Assembly: GCF_001667275.1 (NCBI RefSeq)
Contig: NZ_LZHV01000061.1
Location: forward strand, 346,420-410,419
DNA from: Mycobacterium sp. ACS4054
GTDB taxonomy: Bacteria; Actinomycetota; Actinomycetes; Mycobacteriales; Mycobacteriaceae
Reading direction: 5' to 3'
Length of the DNA: 64,000 bases
In this document: positions 16,384 to 25,280 of the stretch, piece by piece
Layout of the letters: every line of letters begins with the position of its first letter
How positions within the stretch are numbered: the first letter of the stretch is position 1
Position numbers and translations under genes: made by a program
Notes under the pieces: generated by a model
The model's database searches: none
Told to the model about the DNA's origin: nothing
Seen by the model: the letters and a program-made list of their open reading frames with translations, nothing else

Positions 16384-16988
16384 GTAGCACCGACGTCGTC
16401 CCGCCAAGCGTCGAACTGGTTCAGGAGCGACTGGCGGACACGATCGCGGTCAAGCAACAGATGCTGTCGGGCGCCGTCGCGGCGCAGACCGTCGAGATCG
16501 CGCGGCTGATGATCGCGTCGCTGCGTTCCGGTGGAAAGGTGATCTTCTTCGGCAATGGCGGATCCGCACAAGACGCCGGGCATCTGGCCGCAGAGTTGAT
16601 GGGGCGCTTTGCATTTGACCGCCCGGGCCTCGCCGCGATCAGCCTGCCGGACGCCACTGCGGCGATGACGGCGATCGGCAACGACTACTCCTACGACGAG
16701 GTGTTCGCACGCCAGGTGCTCGCCGCCGGCCGCGCGGGCGACGTCGTGGTCGGGCTCACCACGTCGGGCAACTCGCCGAATGTCGTCCGCGCGCTGGAGG
16801 CGGCCGCCGATGCCGGGATGGCGACCGTGGCGCTCACCGGCGCGCGCGGCGGCAAGGTGGCCGACGTGGCCGAGTTCTGCATCCGGGTCCCCAGCGACAA
16901 CACGGGACGGGTGCAGGAGGCGTGCCTGCATCTCGGCCACTCGATCTGCGAGATGGTCGAAGCGGCGCTGTTCGCCCGATCCTCCTGA
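16371..16988 (+). CDS. gmhA: Sedoheptulose-7-phosphate isomerase GmhA
   Basis: A SIS-domain isomerase of 205 residues that converts sedoheptulose 7-phosphate into D-glycero-D-manno-heptose 7-phosphate, the first step of heptose-nucleotide synthesis. The SIS signatures are clear: FFGNGGSAQDAGHLAAELMGR, AIGNDYSYDEVF, and the phosphate loop LTTSGNSPNV. A VQEACLHLGHSICEMVE helix ends the protein, with Glu and His in the positions used by GmhA. It overlaps hddA at the start and is followed by gmhB after 14 bases. Confidence 0.92.
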   Translation: MAGMSSTDVVPPSVELVQERLADTIAVKQQMLSGAVAAQTVEIARLMIASLRSGGKVIFFGNGGSAQDAGHLAAELMGRFAFDRPGLAAISLPDATAAMTAIGNDYSYDEVFARQVLAAGRAGDVVVGLTTSGNSPNVVRALEAAADAGMATVALTGARGGKVADVAEFCIRVPSDNTGRVQEACLHLGHSICEMVEAALFARSS

Positions 16989-17002
16989 GGCCGTCCCAAC
17001 CG

Positions 17003-17557
17003 ATGCCCGATTTGCGGAACGTCCGCACCGTCTTCCTGGACCGGGACGGGACCATCAACGTCAAGGCGCCCGACGGCGAGTACATCAGGTCGCCCGACGA
17101 GCTAATCCTGCTGCCCGGCGCGGCGCAGGCGGTGGCCGCCCTGAACGCGGCGGGCCTGCGCACGGTCCTGGTCACCAACCAGCGCTGGCTGTCCGAACCG
17201 GCCGCTGACACGGCGCGGTTCGCCGCCGTACACCACCGCCTCGAACAACTGCTGGCCGACGAAGGCGCCCGCATCGACGCCGCCTACCACTGCCCGCACG
17301 CGGCGGACAGCTGCGACTGCCGCAAGCCCGGGGCGGGCATGCTGTTGCGCGCGGCGCGCGAGCACGGTTTCGCCCTGGCCGAATCGGTGATGATCGGGGA
17401 CAGCGAGAGCGACGTGCAGGCGGGCCGGGCGGCCGGCGCGGCGACCGTCTTGCTGCGCGCCGGCGGTGGCACGGCGGGCGGCGCCGATGTCGTGGTCGAC
17501 GACCTCGCCGCCGCGGTGCGCCTCATCCTGGGCGCCAGGGCGGCTAGTCCCGCCTAA
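17003..17557 (+). CDS. gmhB: D-glycero-D-manno-heptose 1,7-bisphosphate 7-phosphatase GmhB
   Basis: A HAD-superfamily phosphatase that removes the 7-phosphate of heptose bisphosphate. Motif I is FLDRDGTIN, motif II lies in VLVTNQRW, and the zinc-binding loop CPHAADSCDCRKP (C-x-H...C-x-C) is typical of GmhB. Motif IV is MIGDSESDVQAG. The start is ATG 17003, giving 184 residues; the longer frame back to 16922 runs inside gmhA. Its 3' end overlaps the convergent WecG-type gene by 14 bases. The final step to GDP-heptose (HddC-type) is not encoded in this window. Confidence 0.9.
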   Translation: MPDLRNVRTVFLDRDGTINVKAPDGEYIRSPDELILLPGAAQAVAALNAAGLRTVLVTNQRWLSEPAADTARFAAVHHRLEQLLADEGARIDAAYHCPHAADSCDCRKPGAGMLLRAAREHGFALAESVMIGDSESDVQAGRAAGAATVLLRAGGGTAGGADVVVDDLAAAVRLILGARAASPA

Positions 17558-18338
17558 ACCGTTGCGCCGCAGAGCGAACCACCAACGCCAGCGCGAAGGG
17601 CAGGTCGTCGCGCAGGTACCTGCGGGCGAGTCGCCGCGGCTCGAGCGCCAGCCGGTGCACCCACTCGAACCCGAGCCGCTGCAACACCGGGGACGCCCGC
17701 CGAACCACGCCGGCGGTCATCGCGATGCCGCCACCGCAGGCGAGGAACCATGCGTTGGGCAGTTCGGCGCGCAGCAGTTCGATGAGGCGTTCCTGGCGGG
17801 GAAAGCCCAAGCCCACGAAGACCAGATCGGGTGCGGCGGCCGCGACGGCGGCGACGGCCCGCGGCGTCCCTTCCGCGGTGCCGTCGAAGCCGAATTCCGG
17901 CGAGCAGGTGCCGGCGACGCGCAGGTCGGCGGAGCGCACCACCAGCGCCGCGGCCGCCTGCTCGGGTACCCCTCGCGCGCCGCCGAGGAGGTAGACCGAC
18001 TTCCCGTCGGCCGCCGCGGCGGCGCTCAGCGTAAGGATCAACGACGAGCCGGCGACGCGCTCGGGCAACCGGTCTCCCCGGGCCCGCGCCGCCCACACCA
18101 GGGGCATCCCGTCGGCGACGACGAGGGACGCCCGGCCGATCAGCTCGGCGAGTTCGGGGCTCCGGGCGGCCGCCAGGGCCACGTCGATGTTCACCGGGAC
18201 GATCGAGCCGCCCCGACCGGCGGCCCAGGCCGCGCGCACGATCTCGACGACCTGCGGTTCGGTCAGGGCGTCGAACCAGAGACCGCCCACCTGGACCTTG
18301 CGCGGTCCCACGCCCGTCAGCCTGCGGCCTGCGCTCAC
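17544..18338 (-). CDS. WecG/TagA/CpsF-family glycosyltransferase
   Basis: A 264-residue GT26-family transferase. Related enzymes add the second sugar (ManNAc, ManNAcA or glucose) to an undecaprenyl-diphosphate sugar in teichoic acid, ECA or xanthan-like synthesis. Family features are IVPVNIDVALAAARSPELAELI, the acidic VVADGMPLVWAAR segment, LLGGARGVPEQAA, and the C-terminal RLGFEWVHRLALEPRRLARRY. The GTG at 18338 gives a normal family length; the longer frame overlaps the divergent acetyltransferase. Beside the heptose cassette it could act in the polysaccharide pathway of the window, but the sugar it uses is inference only. Confidence 0.85.
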   Translation of the reverse strand: MSAGRRLTGVGPRKVQVGGLWFDALTEPQVVEIVRAAWAAGRGGSIVPVNIDVALAAARSPELAELIGRASLVVADGMPLVWAARARGDRLPERVAGSSLILTLSAAAAADGKSVYLLGGARGVPEQAAAALVVRSADLRVAGTCSPEFGFDGTAEGTPRAVAAVAAAAPDLVFVGLGFPRQERLIELLRAELPNAWFLACGGGIAMTAGVVRRASPVLQRLGFEWVHRLALEPRRLARRYLRDDLPFALALVVRSAAQRFRRD

Positions 18339-18560
18339 CCGATCATCATGCCCCGCGGCGTCGCCGACGGATGCCCTCGACGCGCCCTCCTTGCCGCGGC
18401 CGGAACCCAGCCCATAACCTGGGCAACATCCGACCGTGTCCGGGGGTGTCGGGCCTGGCGCGGTAGACGACGGCAACGCAGGCGGGCAGGTCATGGCACA
18501 GCGGCGGTCACCGCGACGCGCAGACCCGCGCCGCGATGGTGTGAGCGGCGGGCTATCGCG

Positions 18561-19550
18561 GTGGCCTTGACCGGCGCGCGAGCGGACGAGCTGGCGGCGA
18601 TGGACATCTTCGAGGGATGTCCCACCTCCGATCTGGTGCCGTTGGCGGCCGCGCTGCAACCGCTGCGCGCCGGAGCCGGCCAGGTGCTGATGAGGCAGGG
18701 CGAGGAGGCCGTCTCGTTCCTGGTCATCTCGTCGGGCATCGTCGAAATCACCCACGTTGGCGACGACGGCGTGGTGATCGTCGAACACGCCTTCCCGGGC
18801 ATGCTCATCGGGGAGATCGCCCTGCTGCGGCACATCCCGCGCACGGCGACGGTCACCACCGCCGGCCCGCTGACGGGGTGGATCGGCGACAACGACGCCT
18901 TCGCCCACATGCTCCACCTTCCCGGCGTGATGGAGCGGCTGTTGCGCACGGTGCGCCAGCGTCTGGCCGCGTTCATCACCCCGATCCCGATCCGGGTGCG
19001 CGACGGAACGCACCTGATGCTGCGGCCGGTGCTGCCCGGCGACAGCGAGCGGACCGTGCACGGGCACATCCAATTCTCCAGCGAGACGTTGTACCGGCGC
19101 TTCATGACGCCGCGACTGCCCACCCCGGCGTTGATGCACTACCTTTCCGAGGTCGACTACGTCGACCACTTCGTCTGGGTGGTGATCGACGGCAACGATC
19201 CCGTGGCCGACGCGCGTTTCGTCCGTGACGAAAGCGACCGCAGCGTCGCCGAGATCGCCTTCACCGTCGCCGACGCCTACCAGGGCCGGGGGATCGGCAC
19301 GTTTCTGGTGAATGCGCTGTCCATCGCGGCGCGGGTCGCTGGGGTCGAAAGATTCTCGGCGCGAATGCTTTCCGACAACCTGCCGATGCGCACGATCATG
19401 GACAACTACGGTGCGGTCTGGCAGCGCGAGGACGTCGGCGTCATCACCACCGTCATCGACGTGCCGCACCGGCCCGACCACGGCGTGCGTCGCGACGTGG
19501 CCGCCCAGATCGAGCACGTCGCCCGCCAGATGATCGAGGTGGTCGGCTGA
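18561..19550 (+). CDS. pat: cAMP-regulated protein lysine acetyltransferase (Pat, Rv0998-like)
   Basis: A cyclic-nucleotide-binding domain (residues about 12-135) is fused to a GNAT domain (about 150-310). The phosphate-binding cassette GEIALLRHIPRTATV carries the Glu and Arg that bind cAMP. The GNAT part has the catalytic Glu in VAEIAFTVADAYQGRGIG, joined to the acetyl-CoA loop. In M. tuberculosis this enzyme acetylates acetyl-CoA synthetase and other acyl-CoA ligases on cAMP binding, tuning carbon metabolism. Starting at GTG 18561 gives 329 residues, close to the known length. It is divergent from the WecG-type gene. Confidence 0.94.
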   Translation: MALTGARADELAAMDIFEGCPTSDLVPLAAALQPLRAGAGQVLMRQGEEAVSFLVISSGIVEITHVGDDGVVIVEHAFPGMLIGEIALLRHIPRTATVTTAGPLTGWIGDNDAFAHMLHLPGVMERLLRTVRQRLAAFITPIPIRVRDGTHLMLRPVLPGDSERTVHGHIQFSSETLYRRFMTPRLPTPALMHYLSEVDYVDHFVWVVIDGNDPVADARFVRDESDRSVAEIAFTVADAYQGRGIGTFLVNALSIAARVAGVERFSARMLSDNLPMRTIMDNYGAVWQREDVGVITTVIDVPHRPDHGVRRDVAAQIEHVARQMIEVVG

Positions 19551-20239
19551 GCCCCTTCCGGATCGGCCCGCTGACAACCCCCGCGCTCGCGCTGTTGGTG
19601 GCCGCGTGCGCCCACGCGCCCGCACCCGCTCCCCCGCCCGGGCCTACGAAATCGCCGGCGCCCAAGGCGGTCAACCCCGCCAACATCAAGCGGTTGGTCC
19701 GCGAGCTGCCGCCTGGATACGAGGCGACCACGGGCATCCCCAGCGGGGCGTCGCCGCGAGTGATCTGGGCCCTGGGGCCGGAGGCGTTGGACAGCGCGAC
19801 GAGGCCGCCGCAATGCGCGACGCTCGCCGACCCCGGGAATGGACGCGACCAGTCGGCGCAGGGCGTGTCGGGGTCGGGCAGCGGGGGGATCGTCGACGCG
19901 GTGGTGGTGGCTTTGCCGGGCCCGGTGGACCTGCCCGGCGACGTCGTCGCCGCGTGTGGGCAGTGGACCATGACCGCCGGGCGCGCCACGGCAAGCGTGC
20001 GCCTCATCGAGGCGCCGCGCATCGATGGCGCCGCGACCGTCGGCATGGTCGCCGACGTCAAGTCGTCCGTCGAGTCGGGCACCGAGATAGATTCGCGCAC
20101 ATACACATACACGGCCTACCTGGGCAACTACTACGCGTTCACCACGCTGACCACCGACCCGGGTTCGGTGGTGCCCGCGTTGCCACCGCAATTCGCCGCC
20201 GATCTGCTCGTCAAAACGGTGTCCACGTTGCGCAGCTGA
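19547..20239 (+). CDS. DUF5642-like lipoprotein, copy 1 (start unusual)
   Basis: A secreted lipoprotein-like protein of the family also encoded next door. A lipobox LLVAAC is read at about 19592-19609, preceded by a hydrophobic stretch (PLTTPALALLVAA). The first ATG/GTG/TTG codon in frame is TTG 19595, which would cut off this signal peptide. Reading back, the signal can only start at CTG 19547, which overlaps the acetyltransferase stop (CTGA), unless there is a sequence error. The mature part has VRELPPGYEATTGI and AADLLVKTVSTLRS, matched in copy 2 by analogous segments. Function unknown. Confidence 0.7.
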   Translation: MSPFRIGPLTTPALALLVAACAHAPAPAPPPGPTKSPAPKAVNPANIKRLVRELPPGYEATTGIPSGASPRVIWALGPEALDSATRPPQCATLADPGNGRDQSAQGVSGSGSGGIVDAVVVALPGPVDLPGDVVAACGQWTMTAGRATASVRLIEAPRIDGAATVGMVADVKSSVESGTEIDSRTYTYTAYLGNYYAFTTLTTDPGSVVPALPPQFAADLLVKTVSTLRS

Positions 20240-20267
20240 CGCAGCCGCCTTGGGTAGATTGGCGACG

Positions 20268-20921
20268 ATGTTCAAGGAGGCGGTCGCAGTGGCGGCGGTG
20301 GTCGTGCTCGCCGGCTGCTCATCCGGGGCGACGACCTCGGCGAAGGTCGACATCAAGAAGGTCGCCGACGTGAAGTCGAGCTTCGGGCCGGACTTCAGGG
20401 TCACCGACATCGGTGAGCGCGGGATCGATCCCAAGGTGCTGGCCGGCCACAAGCTCCCCGAGGGGCTCACCTTCGACCCCGCCGGCTGCGCGAAGGCGGC
20501 GACCGGACCGGACATGCCCTCGGGCGTGCAGGGCAACATGGCGGCGGTCTCCGCCGAGGGCAAGGGCAACCGGTTCGTCGTCATCGCCATCGAGACGTCA
20601 AAAGCCTTGCCGTTCAACGACCCTGGGAAGGAATGCGCCAAGATCGCGTTCTCCGGCCCCCAGCTGCGGGGCGGCATGGAGGTGGTCGACGCGCCGCAGA
20701 TCGACGGGGCCCGCACCATGGGTGTGCACCGCGTGCTGCAGGCGCTGGTCGCGGGCGGGCCACGCACCGGCGAGCTCTACGACTATTCGGCGCAATTCGG
20801 CGAGTACCAGGTGATCGTCACGGCCAATCCGCTGGTGATCCCCGGGCAGCCGGTCGCGGCGGTCGATACGCAACGCGCCCGCGACCTGCTCGTCAACGCG
20901 GTGAAGGCGGTCCGCAGCTAG
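20268..20921 (+). CDS. DUF5642-like lipoprotein, copy 2
   Basis: A 217-residue lipoprotein with signal peptide MFKEAVAVAAVVVLAGC; the lipobox Cys is at about residue 17. The mature domain contains LPEGLTFDPAGC, ISVEG-like beta strands, APQIDGARTMGV and ARDLLVNAVKAVRS, which parallel copy 1 (APRIDGAATVGM, ADLLVKTVSTLRS), so the two arose by tandem duplication. ATG 20268 was chosen because it starts the signal peptide. It is 28 bases after copy 1 and converges with the AlkB-like gene. Role unknown; outer-envelope location inferred. Confidence 0.75.
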   Translation: MFKEAVAVAAVVVLAGCSSGATTSAKVDIKKVADVKSSFGPDFRVTDIGERGIDPKVLAGHKLPEGLTFDPAGCAKAATGPDMPSGVQGNMAAVSAEGKGNRFVVIAIETSKALPFNDPGKECAKIAFSGPQLRGGMEVVDAPQIDGARTMGVHRVLQALVAGGPRTGELYDYSAQFGEYQVIVTANPLVIPGQPVAAVDTQRARDLLVNAVKAVRS

Positions 20922-20930
20922 CGCAACGAC

Positions 20931-21521
20931 CTAGCGCACGCCGCGCGGGCGGAACTGGATGCTGATGCGCGGGCCCACCGGCGCCGCCGTCTTGGGCACG
21001 GCGTGCTCCCAGGTGCGCTGGCAGGATCCGCCCATCACCAGCAGGTCGCCGTGCGCCTGGGGCAGTCGCAACGACGGCCCGCCGCCGCGGCGGCGCATGG
21101 CGAACGTGCGGGTGGCGCCCAGGCTGATGATCGCCACCATGGTGTCCTCGGAGCTGCTGCGGCCGATGGTGTCGCCGTGCCAGGCCACGCTGTCGGACCC
21201 GTCTCGGTAGCAACACAATCCGACCGTGGTGAACGGTTCGCCGAGCTCACCGGCGTAGATGTCGTTGAGGCGGCGCCGCAGCCGGGCCAGCAGCGGGTGG
21301 GGCGGCTCGTCGACGGTGAGGTCGTGGAAGCTGACCAGCCGGGGCACGTCGACCACGCGGTCATACATCTGCCGGCGTTCCTCCCGCCACGGGACCGCCG
21401 ACAACAGGGGGTCGAGCAGGTCGTCCGCTTCGGCGAGCCAGCCGGCGCGGATTTCGATGAAGGCGCCCTCGCCGAGTTGCCGGCGCTCGGTGTGCTGGAA
21501 CAGGGAGCCTTGTACCGCCAT
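20931..21521 (-). CDS. AlkB-like 2-oxoglutarate/Fe(II) dioxygenase (Rv1000c-like)
   Basis: A 196-residue AlkB-family enzyme, expected to repair alkylated nucleic acid by oxidative dealkylation. Iron ligands are the HxD of WHGDTIG and the distal His of TWEHAVPK. The 2-oxoglutarate-binding Arg is in RISIQFRPRG, giving the HxD...H...RxxxxxR pattern. The ATG at 21521 (MAVQGSLFQHTERR) fits the M. tuberculosis orthologue; a longer frame upstream overlaps the divergent arcA region. It is divergent from arcA by about 95 bp. Confidence 0.88.
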   Translation of the reverse strand: MAVQGSLFQHTERRQLGEGAFIEIRAGWLAEADDLLDPLLSAVPWREERRQMYDRVVDVPRLVSFHDLTVDEPPHPLLARLRRRLNDIYAGELGEPFTTVGLCCYRDGSDSVAWHGDTIGRSSSEDTMVAIISLGATRTFAMRRRGGGPSLRLPQAHGDLLVMGGSCQRTWEHAVPKTAAPVGPRISIQFRPRGVR

Positions 21522-21615
21522 CTCCACGGCACCCAGCCTATCGCACATCCGTTCGATGACCCGGGGCGCGCGAGGGGCGTGTGCCCGGACGGCCGGGTCG
21601 GGCGCGGCTACGGTT

Positions 21616-22830
21616 GTGGGTGTGGTCGACCTGGGCACCGATTCCGAGGTGGGAGCGCTGCGCGTCGTCATCCTGCACCGCCCCGGCGGCGAGTTGCGGC
21701 GGCTCAACCCGCGCAATATGGATCAGTTGCTGTTCGACGGGTTGCCCTGGGTGGCGCGCGCGCAAGACGAGCACGACCAGTTCGCCGAATTGCTGCGGTC
21801 CCGCGGCGTGCAGGTGCTGCTCTTGTCGGACCTGCTGGCCGAGGCGCTGACCCACAGCGGCGCCGCGCGGATGCAGGGGGTGGCCGCGGCGGTCGATGCC
21901 CGTCGGCTGGGAGTGCCGCTGGCGCAATCGCTTTCGGCCTACCTGCGGGGGCTGGACCCGGGCCGGTTGGCCCAGGTGTTGATGGGCGGCATGACGTTCA
22001 ACGAACTGCCGTCGGACATCCGGACCGACGTGTCGCTGGTGCTGCGCATGCACCAGGGGGCGGACTTCGTCATCGAGCCGCTGCCCAATCTGGTGTTCAC
22101 CCGTGACTCGTCGATATGGATCGGCCCCCGGGTGGTGATCCCCACGCTGGCGCTGCGGGCCCGGGTGCGCGAGGCGTCGTTGACCGATCTCATCTACGCC
22201 CACCACCCGCGATTCACCGGGGTGCGGCGCGCCTACGAGTCGCGCACCGCTCCCGTCGAGGGCGGCGACGTGCTGCTGCTCGCCCCCGGTGTGGTGGCGG
22301 TGGGCGTCGGTGAACGCACCACCCCGGCCGGTGCGGAAGCGTTGGCCCGCAGCCTCTTCGAGGACGGACTGGCGAGCAAGGTGCTCGCCGTGCCGATCGC
22401 CCAGCGGCGCGCCCAGATGCACCTGGACACGGTGTGCACGATGGTCGACACCGACACCGTGGTGATGTACGCCAACGTCGTCGACACGCTCTCGGCGTTC
22501 ACGATCGAGCGGACGCCGGAGGGCGTCGCGATCAGCGACGAGGCGCCGTTCCTGGAGGCCGCCGCCAAGGCGATGGAGATCGACCGGCTGCGCGTCATCG
22601 ACACGGGGCTGGACCCCGTCATCGCCGAACGCGAGCAGTGGGACGACGGCAACAACACCTTGGCGCTGGCGCCCGGGGTCGTCGTCGCCTACGAGCGCAA
22701 CGCGCAGACCAACGCGCGGCTTGAAGACGCCGGCATCGAGGTGCTGACCATCGCGGGCTCCGAACTGGGCACCGGCCGCGGCGGGCCACGCTGCATGTCG
22801 TGTCCCGTCGCCCGCGACCCGGTGCGTTAG
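21616..22830 (+). CDS. arcA: Arginine deiminase ArcA
   Basis: Hydrolyses L-arginine to citrulline and ammonia. The 404-residue product contains NLVFTRDSS (substrate-binding Asp), MHLDTVCTMVD (catalytic His-Asp segment) and the nucleophilic Cys in GGPRCMSCP at the C-terminus, all intact. The GTG at 21616 gives the N-terminus MGVVDLG, matching the M. tuberculosis MGVELG start; a second GTG lies at 21622. No arcB or arcC is nearby, so it is not part of a full deiminase pathway operon here. It converges with pmt. Confidence 0.95.
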   Translation: MGVVDLGTDSEVGALRVVILHRPGGELRRLNPRNMDQLLFDGLPWVARAQDEHDQFAELLRSRGVQVLLLSDLLAEALTHSGAARMQGVAAAVDARRLGVPLAQSLSAYLRGLDPGRLAQVLMGGMTFNELPSDIRTDVSLVLRMHQGADFVIEPLPNLVFTRDSSIWIGPRVVIPTLALRARVREASLTDLIYAHHPRFTGVRRAYESRTAPVEGGDVLLLAPGVVAVGVGERTTPAGAEALARSLFEDGLASKVLAVPIAQRRAQMHLDTVCTMVDTDTVVMYANVVDTLSAFTIERTPEGVAISDEAPFLEAAAKAMEIDRLRVIDTGLDPVIAEREQWDDGNNTLALAPGVVVAYERNAQTNARLEDAGIEVLTIAGSELGTGRGGPRCMSCPVARDPVR

Positions 22831-22846
22831 GCGTCGATGCGAAACC

Positions 22847-24415
22847 TCACCGCCAACTGGGCAGCCAGATCTCCATGTCCCAGGTCTGCTGCGAAATCGG
22901 CAGCCCGGTAAGCACCGGGAACAGCCAGGCGAAGTTGGTCACCACCAGAGCGACGTAACAGCACACCGCGATCAGCCCCAGCGTGCGCCGTTCGGCGCCC
23001 AGACCGCGGGCGCGGTTCGGCGGGTAGAGGATGTCCCCGCAGATCAGCGCGATCCCCATCACCAGGAACGGTGCCATCGTCGCCGCGTAGAAGAAGTACA
23101 TCTGCCGGTCGATGTCGGCGAACCAGGGCAGCCACCCGGCGCAATAACCGGTCAGCACAACGGCATAACGCCAATCGCGGCGCACGAACGTGCGCCAGCA
23201 CGCGTACAGCAGAACGGGCACCGCCAGCCACCACATCGCCGGGGTGCCCACCAGCATCTCCGCCTTGACGCACGACTGCGCGCCGCACCCGGACACGTTC
23301 TGCTGATCGATTGCGTATAGCACCGGCCGCAGCGACATCGGCCAGCTCCACGGCTTGGACTCCCAGGGGTGGTAGTTGCCGGCGGAGTTCGTCAGGCCCG
23401 CGTGGAATTGAAAAGCCTTGGCGCTGTAGTGCCATAGCGAGCGGATGGCGTCGGGCAGCGGTACCACCGAATGCGGGCCGATCGACTGGCCCACCTCGTG
23501 GCGGTCGATCGCCGTCTCGGAGGCGAACCACGGCGCGTAGCTGGCCAGGTACACCGCGACGGGGATGAGGCCCAACGCGTAACCGGTGGGCAGCAGATCG
23601 CGCCGCAACACCCCGAACCAGGGCCGGATCACCTGGTACTGGCGCCGCGCCGCGATGTCGAACGCCAACGACATCACGCCGAAGAACAGGACGAAATACA
23701 GGCCGGACCACTTTGTGCCGCAAGCCAATCCGAGCAGGACGCCGGCCAGGAAGCGCCACCACCGCACCCCCAACCGCGGACCCCACACCGTCGCGGTCGC
23801 CCGGCCCTCCAGCAGCGCGGCGTGCAGGCGCTGGCGCACCTGATCGCGGTCGACGATGAGAGCGCCGAACGCGGCGACCACGAAGAAGGTGAGGATGCCG
23901 TCGAGCAGGGCGGTCCGCGCGGCGACGAAGCTGACGCCGTCGCAGATCACCAGCACCCCGGCGATGGCGCCCACCAGCGTCGAGCGGCTGATCCGCCGCA
24001 CGATCCGCGTCACCAGCACCACCAGCACGACGCCCAGCAGGGCGCCGGTGAACCGCCAGCCGACCCCGTCGTAGCCGAAGATCCCCTCGCCGATCGCGAT
24101 CAGCTGCTTGCCGACCGGCGGGTGGACCACCAGGCCGAACCCGGGGTTGTCCTCCACCCCGTGGTTGTGCAGCACCTGCCAGGCCTGGGGCGCGTAGTGC
24201 TTCTCGTCGAAAACGGGTGTGCCGGCGTCGGTCGGCGACCCGAGATTGAGGAACCGGGTGATCGTCGCCAGCACGGCGATCACGCCCGTGACGACCCAGC
24301 CGCGGATGTGATCGGTCGGCCCGAAGTCGGCCACCGGAACCATCGGCCCCGGGCTGACGACGGGCACGACATGCTCGGGGCCGGCGACCAAGGATTCGCG
24401 GGGCGGGGCGGACAT
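22847..24415 (-). CDS. pmt: Protein O-mannosyltransferase Pmt (Rv1002c-like)
   Basis: A multispanning GT39 enzyme of 522 residues that transfers mannose from polyprenyl-phosphate-mannose to Ser/Thr of exported proteins during Sec translocation. The N-terminal catalytic loop holds the acidic pair in PVFDEKHYAPQAW. About ten or more TM helices are spread along the chain, with a large periplasmic loop around WHYSAKAFQFHAGLTNSAGNYHPWES, which is characteristic of bacterial Pmt. Start ATG 24415, divergent from rsmI with only 25 bases between, so the two promoters overlap. Confidence 0.94.
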   Translation of the reverse strand: MSAPPRESLVAGPEHVVPVVSPGPMVPVADFGPTDHIRGWVVTGVIAVLATITRFLNLGSPTDAGTPVFDEKHYAPQAWQVLHNHGVEDNPGFGLVVHPPVGKQLIAIGEGIFGYDGVGWRFTGALLGVVLVVLVTRIVRRISRSTLVGAIAGVLVICDGVSFVAARTALLDGILTFFVVAAFGALIVDRDQVRQRLHAALLEGRATATVWGPRLGVRWWRFLAGVLLGLACGTKWSGLYFVLFFGVMSLAFDIAARRQYQVIRPWFGVLRRDLLPTGYALGLIPVAVYLASYAPWFASETAIDRHEVGQSIGPHSVVPLPDAIRSLWHYSAKAFQFHAGLTNSAGNYHPWESKPWSWPMSLRPVLYAIDQQNVSGCGAQSCVKAEMLVGTPAMWWLAVPVLLYACWRTFVRRDWRYAVVLTGYCAGWLPWFADIDRQMYFFYAATMAPFLVMGIALICGDILYPPNRARGLGAERRTLGLIAVCCYVALVVTNFAWLFPVLTGLPISQQTWDMEIWLPSWR

Positions 24416-24440
24416 CGGTGTCGATCGTAGGCTGTCCGAC

Positions 24441-25277
24441 ATGACCACTGGCCGCCTGTTGCTGGCCGCGACCCCGTTGGGCCAGCCGTCGGACGCCTCC
24501 CCCCGGCTCATCGACGCCCTCGCCCACGCCGACGTGGTGGCCGCCGAGGACACCCGGCGCGTCCGCACCCTGGCGAAAGCCCTGGACGTGACTATCGGCG
24601 GCCGCGTCATCAGCCTGTTCGACCGGGTCGAGGCGGCCCGGGTGGAATCGCTGATCGCCGCGCTGAAGGCCGGGGCGACGGTGTTGGTGGTCAGCGATGC
24701 CGGGATGCCGGTGATCAGCGACCCCGGCTTCCGGCTGGTCGCGGCCTGCGTGGACGCCGACCTGCCGCTGACCTGCCTGCCCGGCCCGTCGGCGGTGATG
24801 ACGGCGCTGGCCCTGTCGGGCCTGCCGGCGGAGAAGTTCTGCTTCGAGGGGTTCGCCCCCCGCAAGAGGGCGGCGCGGCGGGCCTGGCTGGACTCGCTGG
24901 CCGACGAGCGGCGCACCTGCGTGTTCTTCGAATCGCCGCGCCGGCTGGCCGCGTGTTTGCGCGACGCCGTCGACCGGCTCGGCGGCGCCCGGCGCGCGGC
25001 CATCTGCCGCGAGCTGACCAAGGTGCACGAGGAGGTGGTGCGCGGGTCGCTGGACGAGCTGGCGGCGTGGGCGGACGACGGGGTGCTCGGCGAGGTCACC
25101 GTCGTGCTGGCGGGCGCCACCCCGCGCGCGGACCTGCCGTCGCTGGTCGAGCGGGTGGAGGAGCTGGTGGCCGGGGGTGCGCGCGTCAAGGACGCGTGTG
25201 GCGAGGTGGCCGCCGAGCATCCGGCCGTGCGCTCGCGGCAGCTCTACGACGCGGTCCTGCAGTCGCGCCGCGGGTGA
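24441..25277 (+). CDS. rsmI: 16S rRNA 2'-O-ribose C1402 methyltransferase RsmI
   Basis: Methylates the 2'-O of C1402 in the decoding centre of 16S rRNA. The 278-residue tetrapyrrole-methylase fold shows LLLAATPLGQPSDASPR, AAEDTRRVRTLAKAL, VSDAGMPVISDPGFRLV and LPGPSAVMTALALSGLP in the expected order. KVHEEVVRGSLDEL follows and a short helical C-terminal domain ends the protein. It converges with pabB by 3 bases. Confidence 0.95.
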   Translation: MTTGRLLLAATPLGQPSDASPRLIDALAHADVVAAEDTRRVRTLAKALDVTIGGRVISLFDRVEAARVESLIAALKAGATVLVVSDAGMPVISDPGFRLVAACVDADLPLTCLPGPSAVMTALALSGLPAEKFCFEGFAPRKRAARRAWLDSLADERRTCVFFESPRRLAACLRDAVDRLGGARRAAICRELTKVHEEVVRGSLDELAAWADDGVLGEVTVVLAGATPRADLPSLVERVEELVAGGARVKDACGEVAAEHPAVRSRQLYDAVLQSRRG

Positions 25278-25280
25278 GGA

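Noticed and set aside
16922..17002. GTG start at 16922 for gmhB
   Set aside because: It would overlap gmhA by 67 bases and add an unrelated N-terminus; ATG 17003 begins the HAD domain properly.
17544..19625. Very long minus-strand open frame (about 690 codons)
   Set aside because: Only its C-terminal part (17544-18338) is a real WecG-type gene. The rest is antisense to the acetyltransferase and reads as low-complexity Arg/His/Asp-rich sequence, as expected from GC-rich codon bias.
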